Shown: one piece after another, positions 45,901-47,395 of the stretch
Layout of the letters: each line of letters starts with the position of its first letter
How positions within the stretch are numbered: the first letter of the stretch is position 1
Source: Bicyclus anynana
Taxonomy: Eukaryota; Arthropoda; Insecta; Lepidoptera; Nymphalidae
DNA: 64,000 nucleotides
Direction: 5' to 3'
Assembly: GCF_947172395.1 (NCBI RefSeq)
Contig: NC_069109.1
Coordinates: 2,698,897 to 2,762,896, forward strand
Made by a program: the position numbers and the translations under genes
Notes under the pieces: model-generated
The model's database searches: none
Told to the model about the DNA's origin: nothing
Seen by the model: only the letters and a program-made list of their open reading frames with translations

Positions 45901-46502
45901 GAATGGAAATAGATTTTATTGGATTAACACATAGGATACTTTCATACAGGCAAAATCCATGGTTCCCGCGGGCGTCCGCTAGTAGAATATATTCTATCCC
46001 CGTATTCTCACAGGAACGGGAACTACGCGGGTGAAAACGCGAGGTGTCAGTTACTTCTTTATAATTCTATAAATAAGTAATATAAACTTTGTTCATACAA
46101 AAAAAAACTAATAAATTAGGGGTGGGGATAGGATAGGGTGCAAAATACTTTACGACCTATTGTCATATCTACTAAATTTACACATAGATTCATTAAAATC
46201 GGTCGAGTCTTTTCGGAGGAGTACCACAACAAAAATACTGCTAATACCAGATTTTTATATATTAAAGATAAGTAAAAACAAATTGGCAACACTAAATCCG
46301 TTTCAAAATTAGAACTCTTTGCTCAAACTTTTTTTATTTACATCAAGTACTGTACCTTTTTTATCACTACCGCATTATTATTCGTAAGAAGGAAAAACGG
46401 TGTGTTTATTTTGTTAACTTTAACGCGTTGAACAATAGAAACAAATTGGCATTAAAACAACATTAAAAAAAAAACACTCACCTGGTATTCCAGCAAATCC
46501 AT
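6974..46502 (-). CDS. cnc: cap'n'collar (CNC-family bZIP transcription factor), long model, 16 coding exons
   Basis: Coding exons in transcript order: 46502-46482, 30333-30182, 29408-29329, 28727-28648, 27524-27425, 18127-18044, 16759-16648, 15952-15856, 15176-15071, 13871-13771, 11303-11186, 10236-10150, 9763-9633, 8359-8186, 7668-7566, 7038-6974. Every internal border is AG/GT and the phases agree; the total is 1611 nt, or 536 residues plus stop. Landmarks: MSVEQRWQDLASLLT (about 13-27), LNDEDLQLMDM (about 130-140), a serine-rich DSAVSSMGSERV block (about 179-190), VRHNHTY (about 329-335), the CNC domain (380-423), basic region KVAAQNCRKRKLD (423-435), zipper to about 480, and a C-terminal tail. 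Known for the family: nuclear factors that dimerise with small Maf proteins on ARE/MARE sites, driving oxidative-stress and detoxification genes and, in insects, head patterning. The family assignment is very secure. The first exon, and whether extra exons lie in the 16 kb first intron, are less certain. Confidence 0.9.
7072..7206 (+). mobile_element. SINE family B (tRNA-headed), truncated copy in intron 15
   Basis: A head with TGGCGCAGTGGCATG (A-box-like) and GGGTTCGATC (B box), then the family body CGATGTCGTGTAGAAAC. Internally deleted relative to the full copy at 44046-44353. Confidence 0.7.
7259..7530. repeat. direct plus inverted repeat cluster around GCCATCTAGTGGC
   Basis: 7318-7372 and 7448-7502 are near-exact reverse complements, each containing two oppositely oriented CTAGATGGCGC cores. 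Outside them TTTTCATACTGTGACGATCG occurs as a direct repeat at 7260 and 7389. A related copy lies at 17480-17640. Probably a compound or duplicated MITE, inside intron 15. Confidence 0.8.
7566..7668 (-). CDS. cnc: cnc exon 15 (post-zipper C-terminal domain)
   Basis: 103 nt, acceptor gtattgcag|AACCTG, donor CACTCCG|gtgagc. It encodes residues 482-516: NLRDQDGRPLSSNQYSLQQA then ADGNVVLVPKMHHS. This is the Neh3-like C-terminal block that follows the zipper in CNC proteins (L-R-D-x-x-G-R-P then the VLVPK motif). Confidence 0.97.
7697..8150. repeat. 175-bp tandem duplication in intron 14, with exon-14 fragment
   Basis: The block TATGACGTCACTCGAT ... GATCGGTTGGCGGGA occurs at 7860-7962 and 8035-8137 (period 175). 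A related partial copy begins at 7697 and another lies at 9820-9955 in intron 12. Each of the two full copies carries the palindrome TGACGTCA and CTAGGTGGCGCGACTTG. Confidence 0.8.
7820..7857 (-). pseudogene. 38-bp copy of part of cnc exon 14 (bZIP) in the following intron
   Basis: Matches exon 14 positions 8287-8324 with one mismatch. On the minus strand it would read Q-I-S/T-S-L-A-D-E-V-R-T-M in the zipper frame. It lacks the rest of the exon and its splice sites, so it is a partial exon duplication, not a usable exon. Confidence 0.85.
8186..8359 (-). CDS. cnc: cnc exon 14 (basic region and leucine zipper)
   Basis: 174 nt, acceptor gtcgtcag|GTGGCG, donor TTCCAG|gtgagt. It encodes residues 424-481: VAAQNCRKRKLDQI (DNA-contacting NxxCRKRK signature), then the coiled coil ITSLADEVRTMRDRK, DHHSLMAERQRIKERFAALY and RHVFQ. 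The zipper mediates dimerisation with small Maf. A 38-bp piece of this exon recurs in the next intron at 7820-7857. Confidence 0.99.
8767..9622 (+). repeat. GT-rich tandem array (TGCGTGCG/TGTGTGCG) with 162-168 bp higher-order period
   Basis: Imperfect (TG)n/(TGCG)n over about 855 bp, occupying two thirds of intron 13. The marker GTGAGTACGTGTGTGCGTGC recurs at 8851, 9013, 9104, 9268 and 9436; several spacings are 162-168 bp, showing duplication of long units on top of the dinucleotide pattern. Open frames here are low-complexity artefacts. It lies about 10 bp inside the exon 13 donor. Confidence 0.95.
9633..9763 (-). CDS. cnc: cnc exon 13 (CNC domain)
   Basis: 131 nt, acceptor cccacag|GCATA, donor AACAAG|gtattg. 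It encodes residues 380-423: GIPMEVQEIINLPMDEFNER then LSKHDLSEAQLSLIRDIRRR and GKNK. This is the diagnostic CNC homology region just N-terminal to the basic region. The intron falls exactly between GKNK and VAAQN, splitting the basic region. Confidence 0.99.
10150..10236 (-). CDS. cnc: cnc exon 12 (SRDEKRAKAL)
   Basis: 87 nt, acceptor ggttgcag|TGCGTC, donor GCTTTAG|gtacgt. It encodes residues 351-380: RRLTDGSTSDGGCGGSHL then SRDEKRAKAL, the lead-in to the CNC domain. The acceptor has little pyrimidine tract; a (CAT)n run (GAT on the coding strand) lies about 12 bp upstream. Confidence 0.97.
10247..10290 (+). repeat. (CAT)n microsatellite next to exon 12 acceptor
   Basis: About 13 units of CAT/ATC, starting about 12 bp from the acceptor of exon 12. 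On the coding strand it reads (GAT)n where a pyrimidine tract would be expected. Confidence 0.9.
10634..11145. repeat. 27-bp minisatellite (AGCGCCATCTATTAAG unit) in intron 11
   Basis: About 12-13 near-identical 27-bp units at 10803-11145 (CGCGTACTACAGCGCCATCT ATTAAG, with GTG/CGC variants), preceded by diverged units from 10634. Because 27 is a multiple of 3 it gives long repetitive open frames on both strands (IKTRTTAPS), which are not genes. Unit core CGCCATCT is shared with the 7259-7530 cluster. Confidence 0.95.
10751..10802 (-). repeat. duplicate of the exon 11 donor region inside intron 11
   Basis: Matches 11146-11198 (TGAGCGA..., GTGTGATAARGCG, CAGTACCTCTCTTGTCTCT). It includes the last 13 bases of exon 11 and an intact gtactg donor. 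No acceptor or reading frame accompanies it. Confidence 0.85.
11186..11303 (-). CDS. cnc: cnc exon 11 (VRHNHTY motif)
   Basis: 118 nt, very GC-rich, acceptor gtgtccag|GGCCCA, donor AAGAGAG|gtactg. It encodes residues 312-351 including FAFGSGERVRHNHTYSAPLP, the conserved HNHTY block of CNC factors. The donor and the last 13 exon bases are duplicated 395 bp further into the intron (10790-10802). Confidence 0.95.
11325..11668 (+). mobile_element. LINE 3' end fragment ending in (AAAT)n, intron 10
   Basis: ACTCACCAAGGAAATATCGC ... TGGTGGACCAAATAAATAAA. The first ~220 bp recur at 61578-61720. The (AAAT)n tail is typical of the 3' ends of non-LTR elements. No reverse-transcriptase coding part remains. 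Confidence 0.65.
12073..12328 (+). mobile_element. CTAGCGGACGCCCGCGACTT-type element with CTACCC tract
   Basis: Opens ACTAGCGGACGCCCGCGACT, has a run of CTACCCCTACC, and ends at a TATATAGTAG. Same family as copies at 24926, 31203, 45032, 59752 and inverted copies at 51250-51570 and 55090-55163. Confidence 0.65.
12597..12656. repeat. perfect 26-bp inverted repeat with 8-nt loop
   Basis: Arms AAATAAAATATAAGGAAATA plus TCATTA and the exact complement, in intron 10. The flanks show no TIR element boundaries. Folds into a strong hairpin on either strand. Confidence 0.9.
13436..13745 (+). mobile_element. LTR-like repeat family, internally deleted copy, intron 10
   Basis: Starts TGTTACAAGTT, then GCGTAGACACCGTCACGCTG, GTTTAGTGTG and GGTCACAAGTCCTGGGA, in the same order as the fuller copy at 15216-15560. 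It lacks the TATA segment. Confidence 0.6.
13771..13871 (-). CDS. cnc: cnc exon 10
   Basis: 101 nt, acceptor atccgcag|TGGAG, donor TGCAG|gttggt. It encodes residues 278-311: VEYNARAQLAPPHVPALPPA then LDINAPHSSHALLQ. Pro-rich linker with no recognised domain. Phase closes to 0 for exon 11. Confidence 0.88.
14130..14360 (-). mobile_element. CTAGCGGACG-type element, minus copy
   Basis: Ends GGGCGAAGTCGCGAGCGTCC GCTAGT; upstream text (CCATGGTTCACGAGGGATTTG, TTTGGCTGAAATTTG) matches the same family at 45878-45985 and 55040-55163. Truncated boundary at the left. Confidence 0.55.
14536..15070. repeat. 133/134-bp tandem array (4 units) at the start of intron 9
   Basis: Unit starts AGCCAAAATACAGACGAGGG at 14536, 14670, 14803 and 14936. 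Each of the first three unit junctions carries CATGCTGACTCAAGCC; the last ends CATGCTAACTCAC, which is the exon 9 donor. Units are almost identical except the first and last, so the array is recent or homogenised. Confidence 0.95.
14659..14930 (-). promoter_or_regulatory. three NF-E2/MARE-type sites in the 133-bp array
   Basis: TGCTGACTCA at about 14660-14669, 14793-14802 and 14926-14935; on the cnc strand each reads TGAGTCAGCA. This matches the consensus known for CNC-small Maf dimers (TGAG/CTCAGCA). Function at this locus is inference. Confidence 0.5.
15071..15176 (-). CDS. cnc: cnc exon 9
   Basis: 106 nt, acceptor gttccag|GAGCAG, donor CAACG|gtgagt. It encodes residues 243-278: EQPTAAIEPIVPPRPPG then VIKYECEQTYHDTMHMHN. 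The donor overlaps the last, degenerate unit of the 133-bp tandem array that fills the start of the next intron (14536-15070). Confidence 0.9.
15216..15560 (+). mobile_element. LTR-like repeat with TATA and initiator, intron 8
   Basis: Begins TGTTACAAGTT, has GGTATAAATAAGAGG at about 15290 and CTCAGTTG about 30 bp later (TATA plus initiator spacing), then the conserved GTCACGCTGCCAGTCGCGTT. A second copy with the same TATA/Inr is at 29470-29645. Consistent with a solo LTR, but no internal retroelement genes or terminal CA were confirmed. Confidence 0.5.
15565..15722 (-). mobile_element. SINE family A, diverged 3' part
   Basis: ATCAACCCATATTCGGCTCA, then CCACGCTGG and GGTTTCCTCACTATG, the reverse complement of the family A body. 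The head is missing. Confidence 0.7.
15856..15952 (-). CDS. cnc: cnc exon 8
   Basis: 97 nt, acceptor tgttacag|CTCC, donor TTCCAG|gtaaat. It encodes residues 210-242: SKFRPYDNAYGRERAT then QKKHHMFGKRCFQ, a basic stretch. A (CAT)n run starts 14 bp upstream of the acceptor (15966-16000). Phases agree on both sides. Confidence 0.93.
15966..16250 (-). mobile_element. LINE-like 3' end with (GAT)n tail upstream of exon 8
   Basis: On the minus strand an AT-rich 3'UTR ends CAATAAATGATTT followed by (ATGATG)n down to 15966, 14 bp from the exon 8 acceptor. The AATAAA and simple tail suggest a retrotransposed 3' end. No coding part. Confidence 0.5.
16255..16620 (-). mobile_element. RTE-like LINE 3' fragment
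   Basis: The minus strand reads diverged pieces of the conserved C-terminal region (RIRNEEIHRRT, AKLKWQWMGHG) seen intact at 50475-50920, and the 3' text CATCGGCTGATATGATGA. Frameshifted and truncated. Lies in intron 7. Confidence 0.75.
16648..16759 (-). CDS. cnc: cnc exon 7 (Ser-rich, Neh6-like degron candidate)
   Basis: 112 nt, acceptor cttacag|AACGCG, donor CACAG|gtgagt. It encodes residues 173-210: RDSASDSAVSSMGSERV then PSLSDGEWCDGSDS. The acidic/serine block resembles the Neh6-type region of Nrf proteins, where DSGIS-like motifs recruit beta-TrCP in vertebrates. That degron role is inference here; the sequence similarity to insect CNC proteins is what is seen. Confidence 0.95.
17480..17640 (+). 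repeat. copy of the GCCATCTAGTGGC repeat, intron 6
   Basis: ACGTAACGTAAACGCGAATT, CGCCATCTAGTGGC, ACTGCACAACTGT and CCCACTAGGCAC occur in the same order as at 7259-7530, with one inverted arm lost. The rest of intron 6 (16760-18043) shows no other element I can name. Confidence 0.7.
18044..18127 (-). CDS. cnc: cnc exon 6 (GMYTMRMLDG)
   Basis: 84 nt, acceptor tttgttgcag|GCATG, donor CCACTG|gtgagt. It encodes residues 145-173, GMYTMRMLDG followed by a His/Thr-rich stretch (AAHTHTHMPM). It follows exon 5 as NEGMYTMRMLDG, a run that fits the CNC family. It is also the first exon shared by the long and short models. Confidence 0.95.
18256..18765 (-). mobile_element. GGGGCTAAA-type non-autonomous element, minus copy
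   Basis: Inverse of the 1279-2235 element: CACTGTCATATTACCACTCC at one end and CGTATATAATGGGTCTTTTT AGCCCC at the other; internally shorter, about 510 bp. Confidence 0.7.
19000..20155 (+). repeat. patchwork of dispersed repeats
   Basis: 19015-19060 (CTCAATAAACGTCATTG) and 19213-19250 (TCGGCCAACTAAAAGTTGCC) recur at 34004-34110. 19800-20000 carries two GCCGCCATATTG/CCGCCATCTTGG motifs. 20095-20152 is the CTAGT-ending 3' end of a short Helitron. 19320-19740 is AT-rich with nothing recognised. Confidence 0.55.
20264..20402 (+). mobile_element. SINE family C (tRNA-headed)
   Basis: CTCAATAACTCAACGGTAAG (A box) and GGTGGTTCGATCCC (B box) head, then CACTCCTAGCACAGTCTTTG and CGACTAGTTGGAGG body. 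Same as 36771-36915 and 55550-55710. Confidence 0.75.
20410..20735 (+). mobile_element. CTCGATCAAGTCATCAATAT-type dispersed element
   Basis: Contains CCACTCGAGTATATTTGCAG, CTCAACCGATTTTCATCAAA and a CAGACAGACACGTCAAACTT end. Copies at 36475-36700, 48135-48490 and 56680-57020, with end fragments at 38925-38985 and, inverted, at 61030-61110. No coding content. Confidence 0.7.
20850..21005 (-). mobile_element. RTE-like LINE 3' fragment
   Basis: The text TCCAAACATCACGATCCTGA, CTGCATCCAGCGAAT and GTCAGTCCACCTGGTGG is the reverse complement of the 3' part of the 42015-42505 fragment. Very short and non-coding. Confidence 0.75.
21006..22945. other. intron sequence without recognised genes
   Basis: A SINE family A head lies at 21721-21772 (GAGCCGTGATAGCCCAGTGG). 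The rest is moderately AT-rich and shows no exon, repeat array or element end I can support. Confidence 0.5.
22981..23104 (-). CDS. cnc: cnc alternative first exon (short predicted isoform)
   Basis: ATG at 23104-23102 (A at -3), then 41 codons and one base, donor ATGACG|gtaagt. The peptide starts MNLLMVPYPYMTPFYPITPY and is rich in Tyr and Pro. It ends in phase 1 exactly like exon 5, so splicing to the acceptor at 18127 keeps frame and restores a Gly codon. The predicted product is 433 residues: it loses the MSVEQRWQDL and LNDEDLQLM blocks but keeps all of the CNC-bZIP region. Insect cnc loci are known to make long and short isoforms from separate promoters. The sequence upstream is AT-rich with several AGATAA (GATA-type) motifs. 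An upstream acceptor cannot be excluded. Confidence 0.72.
23800..24045. repeat. three diverged direct repeats upstream of the alternative first exon
   Basis: GTTCCAAATTCAATT occurs at about 23806, 23903 and 23980, each followed by GAGTCTATAGTTCGAATGCA-type text and a poly-A stretch (spacing about 97 and 77 bp). It lies 0.7-0.9 kb upstream of the MNLLMV exon on the minus strand. Confidence 0.8.
24820..25640 (+). mobile_element. CTAGCGGACG-type element with internal ~190 bp duplication
   Basis: AGTTCTTTTTCTTC ... CCGCGACTTCG blocks at 24840-24960 and 25028-25150 are duplicates; the right part ends with CAGACAGACAGACATACGAA and AGCATCAGTATCGAT, as in the 31203-31485 copy. Confidence 0.6.
25690..25860 (-). 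mobile_element. SINE family B, 5'-truncated
   Basis: CTTGACTACAATCTCACCTG, CTAAGATGGAAGCGGGCTAA and CGACATCGTACCGGAACGCT in the reverse orientation. The tRNA-like head is missing. Confidence 0.75.
26228..27210 (+). mobile_element. GGGGCTAAA-type non-autonomous element, copy 3
   Basis: The most complete copy: left hairpin ACAAGGGGCTAAAACGACCC to GGGTTTAGCCCC, right end TTTAGCCCCTAGTGGCTGAA and GTAATATGACAATT. A short (AGA)n run and repeated GGACCTTACCTGTGGCTCA lie inside. It sits about 215 bp below exon 5. Confidence 0.7.
27228..27293 (+). repeat. 66-bp dispersed repeat, also at 31486-31551
   Basis: CTAATCACCCCCTGATAGTT then ATTTTGGAAATATATTTCAT and GACCTCTCTACAGA are shared almost exactly with 31486-31551. 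Boundaries suggest a short fragment of an unidentified element. Confidence 0.8.
27425..27524 (-). CDS. cnc: cnc exon 5 (LNDEDLQLMDM acidic motif)
   Basis: 100 nt, acceptor tttacag|AATACC, donor GAAG|gtgagt. It encodes residues 112-145: NTTAEMAPPNQDGF followed by LQSILNDEDLQLMDMAMNE. The acidic and hydrophobic stretch is a recognisable conserved block of CNC factors and probably part of the transactivation region. It ends in phase 1, identical to the alternative first exon at 22981-23104. Confidence 0.95.
28012..28205 (+). mobile_element. short non-autonomous Helitron
   Basis: Starts TCTATACTAATATT, contains GAACGCGCTAATCTCAGGAA and CGGGAACTACGCGAG, ends GCGTCAGCTAGT. The TC start and CTAG end fit Helitron termini; no RepHel coding. 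Confidence 0.8.
28470..28592 (+). mobile_element. Helitron 5' half, truncated next to exon 4
   Basis: TCTATACTAATATCATAAAG to TTACCAAGGAAGGATATAGA, then breaks off against the TIR-element fragment at 28605-28645. Confidence 0.8.
28605..28645 (-). mobile_element. terminal fragment of GGGGATGATGAC TIR element at exon 4 donor
   Basis: Reads on the minus strand AATGGGGATGATGACTAGG then TTTGAATATATTGATTTTTA, identical to the left ends at 31880, 32671 and 34893. It begins two bases after the exon 4/intron border. Confidence 0.85.
28648..28727 (-). CDS. cnc: cnc exon 4 (donor abuts a transposon end)
   Basis: 80 nt, acceptor ttgttgcag|GCGCA, donor TATCAG|gtaatg. It encodes residues 85-111, with a His-rich AAHHPQHHDGLYYQ end. 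The intron's first two bases (gt) are followed at once by the terminal motif of a dispersed TIR element (AATGGGGATGATGAC). The donor is acceptable but not consensus (gtaatg). Phases agree with exons 3 and 5. Confidence 0.88.
28989..29235 (-). mobile_element. RTE-like LINE fragment in intron 3
   Basis: CTTGATGTCGTCAGTCCACC, GGTCGACCAACACTGCGCTT and CATTGCCACTTCAGCTTCGC are the complement of the LINE C-terminal coding text. It carries an internal small duplication (GTCAACGT). Confidence 0.75.
29329..29408 (-). CDS. cnc: cnc exon 3
   Basis: 80 nt, acceptor tcaacag|CCACGG, donor TTATG|gtgagg. It encodes residues 58-85, Ala/Pro-rich with an EKPHEPY end. The phase (enters needing 1 base, leaves 1) matches both neighbours. 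No domain is recognised; it lies in the low-complexity linker between the two N-terminal motifs. Confidence 0.88.
29470..29645 (+). mobile_element. LTR-like repeat with TATA and initiator, intron 2
   Basis: TGTTACAAGTTTAGATTACA, GGTATAAATAAGAGGG, TTCAGTTG and ACCGTCACGCTGCTAGTCGC. Same order and spacing as at 15216-15360. Confidence 0.5.
29650..30178. other. intron 2 remainder
   Basis: No gene or named repeat recognised between the LTR-like repeat and exon 2. Confidence 0.4.
30182..30333 (-). CDS. cnc: cnc exon 2 (MSVEQRWQDL block, His/Pro run)
   Basis: 152 nt, acceptor ttccag|TCG, donor ATCAG|gtgagt. It encodes residues 8-58, including SLMRSMSVEQRWQDL, an N-terminal signature of insect CNC proteins, then a low-complexity His-Pro-Ala run (about ten His in 18 residues) encoded by an imperfect CATCCGCACGCG-type repeat. 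The run is a coding microsatellite and may vary in length between alleles. It ends with two bases of a split Ser codon. Confidence 0.93.
30996..31200 (-). mobile_element. SINE family A, minus copy
   Basis: CACGCTGGCCCAATGCGGAT, CAGACTTCACACACGCAGAG, GTATGCAGGTTTCCTCACGA and the head complement GGACCGGATTCAAACC. The 3' tail portion is missing. Adjoins a CTAGCGGACG-type element at 31203. Confidence 0.85.
31203..31485 (+). mobile_element. CTAGCGGACG-type element
   Basis: ACTAGCGGACGCCCGCGACT TCGTCC to ACATACAGACGAAAATATTA and AGCATCAGTATCGAT. No ORF. Confidence 0.65.
31880..32345 (+). mobile_element. GGGGATGATGAC TIR element, copy with 33-bp hairpin
   Basis: Left end AATGGGGATGATGACTAGG; body ACATAAAAAGCAAAGATTG, ACGTCATTAATTCGTACCAT, CTGTAGCTCCGAAAGTAATG. 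Right TIR is lost. Contains a unique perfect inverted repeat (32081-32152). Confidence 0.75.
32081..32152. repeat. perfect 33-bp inverted repeat, 6-nt loop
   Basis: Arms ACATTAAATGTGACATTTTT then CAATAAATCAACT and the exact complement around GTTAAT. The sister elements at 32900 and 35090 have only one arm. Confidence 0.95.
32671..33130 (+). mobile_element. GGGGATGATGAC TIR element, second copy
   Basis: Same left terminus and body as 31880, with a small internal duplication (GATTGTCTGGATATTTGCAA / GATTGGCTGGATATTTG). It lacks the right TIR. Confidence 0.75.
33160..33340 (-). repeat. dispersed repeat shared with 63500-63690
   Basis: AAACATTTTTAATTGATTT, GGTAAAGAATATAACCCCAG and ATGAAAAGTCAAGTTGTACT are the reverse complement of text at 63505-63690. 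Unclassified. Confidence 0.65.
33516..33983 (+). mobile_element. Helitron split by a nested LINE 3' end
   Basis: Helitron 5' part 33516-33635 and 3' part 33892-33983 (ends CATCTACTAGT). Between them, 33636-33893 contains GGTTGTCTGGAAGAGATCGC, TTTAGCGATAAGACCGCC, an AATAAA and a (TTC)n tail: a LINE 3' end, with short repeated host text (TATATAGTCCATTT) at its left. Confidence 0.75.
34115..35450 (+). repeat. 117/120-bp satellite array, interrupted by a TIR element
   Basis: Unit CTTAGACTACAAGCGTGCGT ... GTACATACAT starts at 34115, 34235, 34352, 34469, 34589, 34706 and 34823; part of an eighth unit resumes at 35398-35440 after an insertion. Periods alternate 117 and 120, both multiples of 3, which gives a 259-codon repetitive frame on the minus strand that is not a gene. 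Confidence 0.95.
34893..35397 (+). mobile_element. complete GGGGATGATGAC TIR element inserted in the satellite
   Basis: About 505 bp with both ends: left ATGGGGATGATGACC, right GTCATCATCCCTAT (imperfect TIRs of about 14 bp). The interrupted unit is continuous on both sides (GTAAAACAATA / TTAACATGTGACAG), which defines the borders to within 2-3 bp. The target duplication appears to be only 2-3 bp. Confidence 0.85.
35589..36163 (-). mobile_element. tandemly duplicated SINE family B with flank (two units)
   Basis: Units 35589-35884 and 35886-36163 both contain GACCCCTCCGGCTTGGTGAT plus a 5'-truncated SINE B (AAGATGGAAGCGGG, CGACATCGTACCGGAACGCT). Because the non-SINE flank is duplicated too, this is segmental duplication, not two insertions. 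Confidence 0.85.
36164..36470. other. AT-rich intron sequence
   Basis: Nothing recognised apart from text around 36355-36425 that recurs, diverged, at 37005-37085 (AGAATAGACAAAATAAACG, TTGGTTCATGTT). Confidence 0.5.
36475..36700 (+). mobile_element. CTCGATCAAGTC-type element, 5'-truncated
   Basis: TTTGCAGACATTCGGTTGTT to CAGACAGACACGTCAAACTT; matches 20525-20725. Confidence 0.7.
36771..36915 (+). mobile_element. SINE family C
   Basis: AGCCTCAATAGCTCAACGGT head with GGTTCGATCCCC B box; body CACTCCTAGCACAGTCTTTC. Confidence 0.75.
37340..37592 (+). mobile_element. SINE family A, old copy
   Basis: GATAGCCTAGTGGATATGAC (A box), GATTCGAATCCGG (B box), then GAGGAAACCTGC, CAGCGTGG and TCTCATTCTGAGAGGA. 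Several indels. Confidence 0.8.
38189..38681 (+). mobile_element. Helitron split by a TIR element
   Basis: 5' part 38189-38292 and 3' part 38603-38681 (ends CATCTACTAGT) flank the 310-bp element listed separately. Without the insert the Helitron is continuous. Confidence 0.85.
38293..38602. mobile_element. 310-bp MITE with 8-bp target duplication
   Basis: Inserted in the Helitron. Termini CTCAGACCAGTTAT and (reverse) CTCAGACCAATTAT; flanked on both sides by TAGATAGC (38285-38292 and 38603-38610). An 8-bp duplication fits hAT- or P-like transposition. No transposase coding. Confidence 0.92.
39000..39215 (+). mobile_element. SINE family B, 5'-truncated
   Basis: GGCCGTGGCTAGATACCACC to GTAGTCAAGGGCTAACTTG and A-rich tail. 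Preceded at 38925-38985 by an end of the CTCGATCAAGTC-type element. Confidence 0.8.
39376..39690 (-). mobile_element. SINE family D (tRNA-headed) with (ATTT)n tail
   Basis: On the minus strand: GCGTGGCGCAGTGGGCAGTG (A box), GTGGGTTCGATTCCCAC (B box), then AT-rich body and (ATTT)n tail at 39376-39410. A head-only copy is at 50390-50455 (plus). Confidence 0.75.
40402..40662 (-). mobile_element. SINE family A, minus copy
   Basis: Tail and body complement (GAGCACGAGTCTC, CACCACGCTGGCCCAATGCG, GGTTTCCTCACGATG) then head with part deleted. Confidence 0.85.
40938..41138 (+). mobile_element. short non-autonomous Helitron
   Basis: TCTATACCTACTAATATTAT to GCGGCGTCAGCTAGT, intact ends. Confidence 0.85.
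41285..41534 (+). mobile_element. SINE family A, 5'-truncated
   Basis: CAGTTGTGTGCATTTTAAGA through CATTCCGAGAGGAGACTCGT to an ATGATGATAATGAT tail. Confidence 0.85.
42015..42505 (+). mobile_element. RTE-like LINE 3' end with C-terminal coding remnant
   Basis: One frame reads VFEQCVLPVMTYGSETWSLT, then RVTQRAMERAMLGVSLRDRI and AQRVAKLKWQWAGHIVRR, the end of a non-LTR endonuclease/reverse-transcriptase polyprotein; a stop falls at 42308 and the rest is frameshifted. Ends with (ATG)n. The catalytic RT motif is upstream and absent. Confidence 0.85.
42568..42762 (-). mobile_element. short non-autonomous Helitron, minus copy
   Basis: Reverse complement of the family with both ends (ACTACCTGACGTCGCGCGG ... 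TATTAGTATAGA). Confidence 0.85.
42840..43150. other. intron sequence, nothing firm
   Basis: Contains GGAACCGAATCTGGGACCTT at about 42990, which could be a degenerate B box in reverse, but no full SINE can be drawn. Confidence 0.3.
43152..43222 (+). mobile_element. SINE family B fragment
   Basis: CAGGTCTGGCTGGTGGGAGG CTTCGG and GTGGCTAGCTACCAC match the centre of the full copy. Confidence 0.65.
43850..44010 (+). mobile_element. LINE-like 3' end with (AAAT)n tail
   Basis: TAGAATAGACTGCGAGAGTC ... GTTAGTGTAAGTTTGTAAAT AAATAAATAAATAC. Tail type and lack of ORF suggest a truncated retrotransposon end. Confidence 0.5.
44046..44353 (-). mobile_element. SINE family B, full-length reference copy
   Basis: On the minus strand: GCCTCCGTAGCACAGTGGTG (A box), CTGGGTTCGATCCCCGGCTG (B box), then CAGGTCTGGCTGGCTAGTTA, CGATGTCGTGTAGAAAC and CTTGTAGAGAATAAA. 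Length about 308 bp. Confidence 0.88.
45032..45367 (+). mobile_element. CTAGCGGATG-type element
   Basis: CTAGCGGATGCCCGCGACTT to CAGACAGACAGACAGAATTA and TTTATAATATTAGTATAGAT. Preceded at about 44933-44970 by a (CATT)n stretch and at 45006-45025 by (AAAT)n. Confidence 0.65.
45805..46050 (+). mobile_element. chimera of two element ends
   Basis: 45805-45985 (ATTATAAACGCGAAAGTTTG ... CGCGGGCGTCCGCTAGT) is followed directly by a Helitron 3' fragment (CCCCGTATTCTCACAGGAAC). Confidence 0.55.
46482..46502 (-). CDS. cnc: cnc exon 1 (start exon of long model, MDLLEYQ)
   Basis: A 21-nt coding exon: ATG at 46502-46500 in a good context (A at -3, G at +4), seven codons MDLLEYQ, then donor CAG|gtgagt. 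It ends in phase 0, which is what exon 2 (starting TCG CTC ATG) needs. No homolog is recalled for this exact heptapeptide, so the join to exon 2 rests on phase, donor quality and the promoter-like sequence upstream. It could instead splice to an exon I missed in the 16 kb intron, or be one of several first exons of the locus. Confidence 0.6.
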
Positions 46503-46800
46503 ATTCAAAAAAAAAACTGCACTAAAACTAAACTACGAATAAATAACTTAAAACACTAACAAATAATTAATATTGCACTAAAATCAGACTTGTCCACAAT
46601 AGTGGCTTTTTTTTTCAAAATATTGCACACAATTTCATAATCAGGTACGTGTGATAAAAAAAATTAAAAACCTAGACGCTACATCGTAGATTTTAAATTA
46701 AAAAAAATAACAACTGTCACTTTTGAATCGCTCGCGCGCGTTCCATGTTTAAAAAACGCCGCCGTCCACCGTGGCTCGCACCACACTGGTATACCGTAAT
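46503..46800 (-). promoter_or_regulatory. cnc: candidate 5'UTR and promoter of the MDLLEYQ transcript
   Basis: Upstream of the start ATG is about 200 nt of AT-rich leader, then a short CpG-rich patch at about 46725-46800 (GCTCGCGCGCGTTCC, CGCCGCCGTCCACCG) that is unlike the flanks. One upstream ATG (46746-46744) opens a nine-codon uORF, MERARAIQK, ending before the main start. No TATA box was recognised. Transcription start is not determinable from sequence alone. Confidence 0.4.
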
Positions 46801-46974
46801 GGTCTTAAAAAACTTAAAGCTAATATGCGACTGTGAAATCGCCAGAATCGGCCATTTTCTAACGGTAAAGCCATAAGGAGGACTCAGCCGTTGCTTTCTT
46901 TGACTCGCCAAGTAATTACATACGTCAATTTTGTACAACTTTTTATTATGGGCACACGCTATATTGTCGCGTAT

Positions 46975-47160
46975 TGAAATGGCGCGTAATATTTAAAATG
47001 GCGTACGTACTAAGTTGCGTTCGGATAGTCGTATGGAATGATTTTAAATTGATTGTGAAATGTGACATTTTAAAAATAATTTAAGGCGTTCGGAAACGAT
47101 TGGCATTATTTTTATTTCTACCTACCCACAGTACGTTTTTAGTATTTTTTATACTAATAT
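46975..47160. repeat. ~180-bp segment duplicated at 47560-47735
   Basis: GCGTAATATTTAAAATGGCG, TTCGGATAGTCGTATGGAAT and GCATTATTTTTATTTC match 47567-47700 in order. The two copies bracket a SINE A insertion. Confidence 0.7.
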
Positions 47161-47167
47161 AAAGATT

Positions 47168-47395
47168 GTGTGCATTTTAAGAAATTAAATATCATGTGTC
47201 TCAAACGGTGAAGGAAAACATTGTGAGGAAACCCTGCATACTAGAGCATTTTCTTAATTCTCAGCGTGTGTGAAGTCTGCCAATCCGCATTAGGTCAGTG
47301 TGGTGGACTATTGGCCTAACCCCTCTCATTCTGAGAGGAGACTCGAGCTCAGCAGTGAGCCGAATATGGGTCGATAATGATGATGATGATGATTA
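47168..47395 (+). mobile_element. SINE family A, 5'-truncated
   Basis: TGTGCATTTTAAGAAATTAA to GTGAGCCGAATATGGGTCGA and a GATGATGATGAT tail. Confidence 0.88.
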
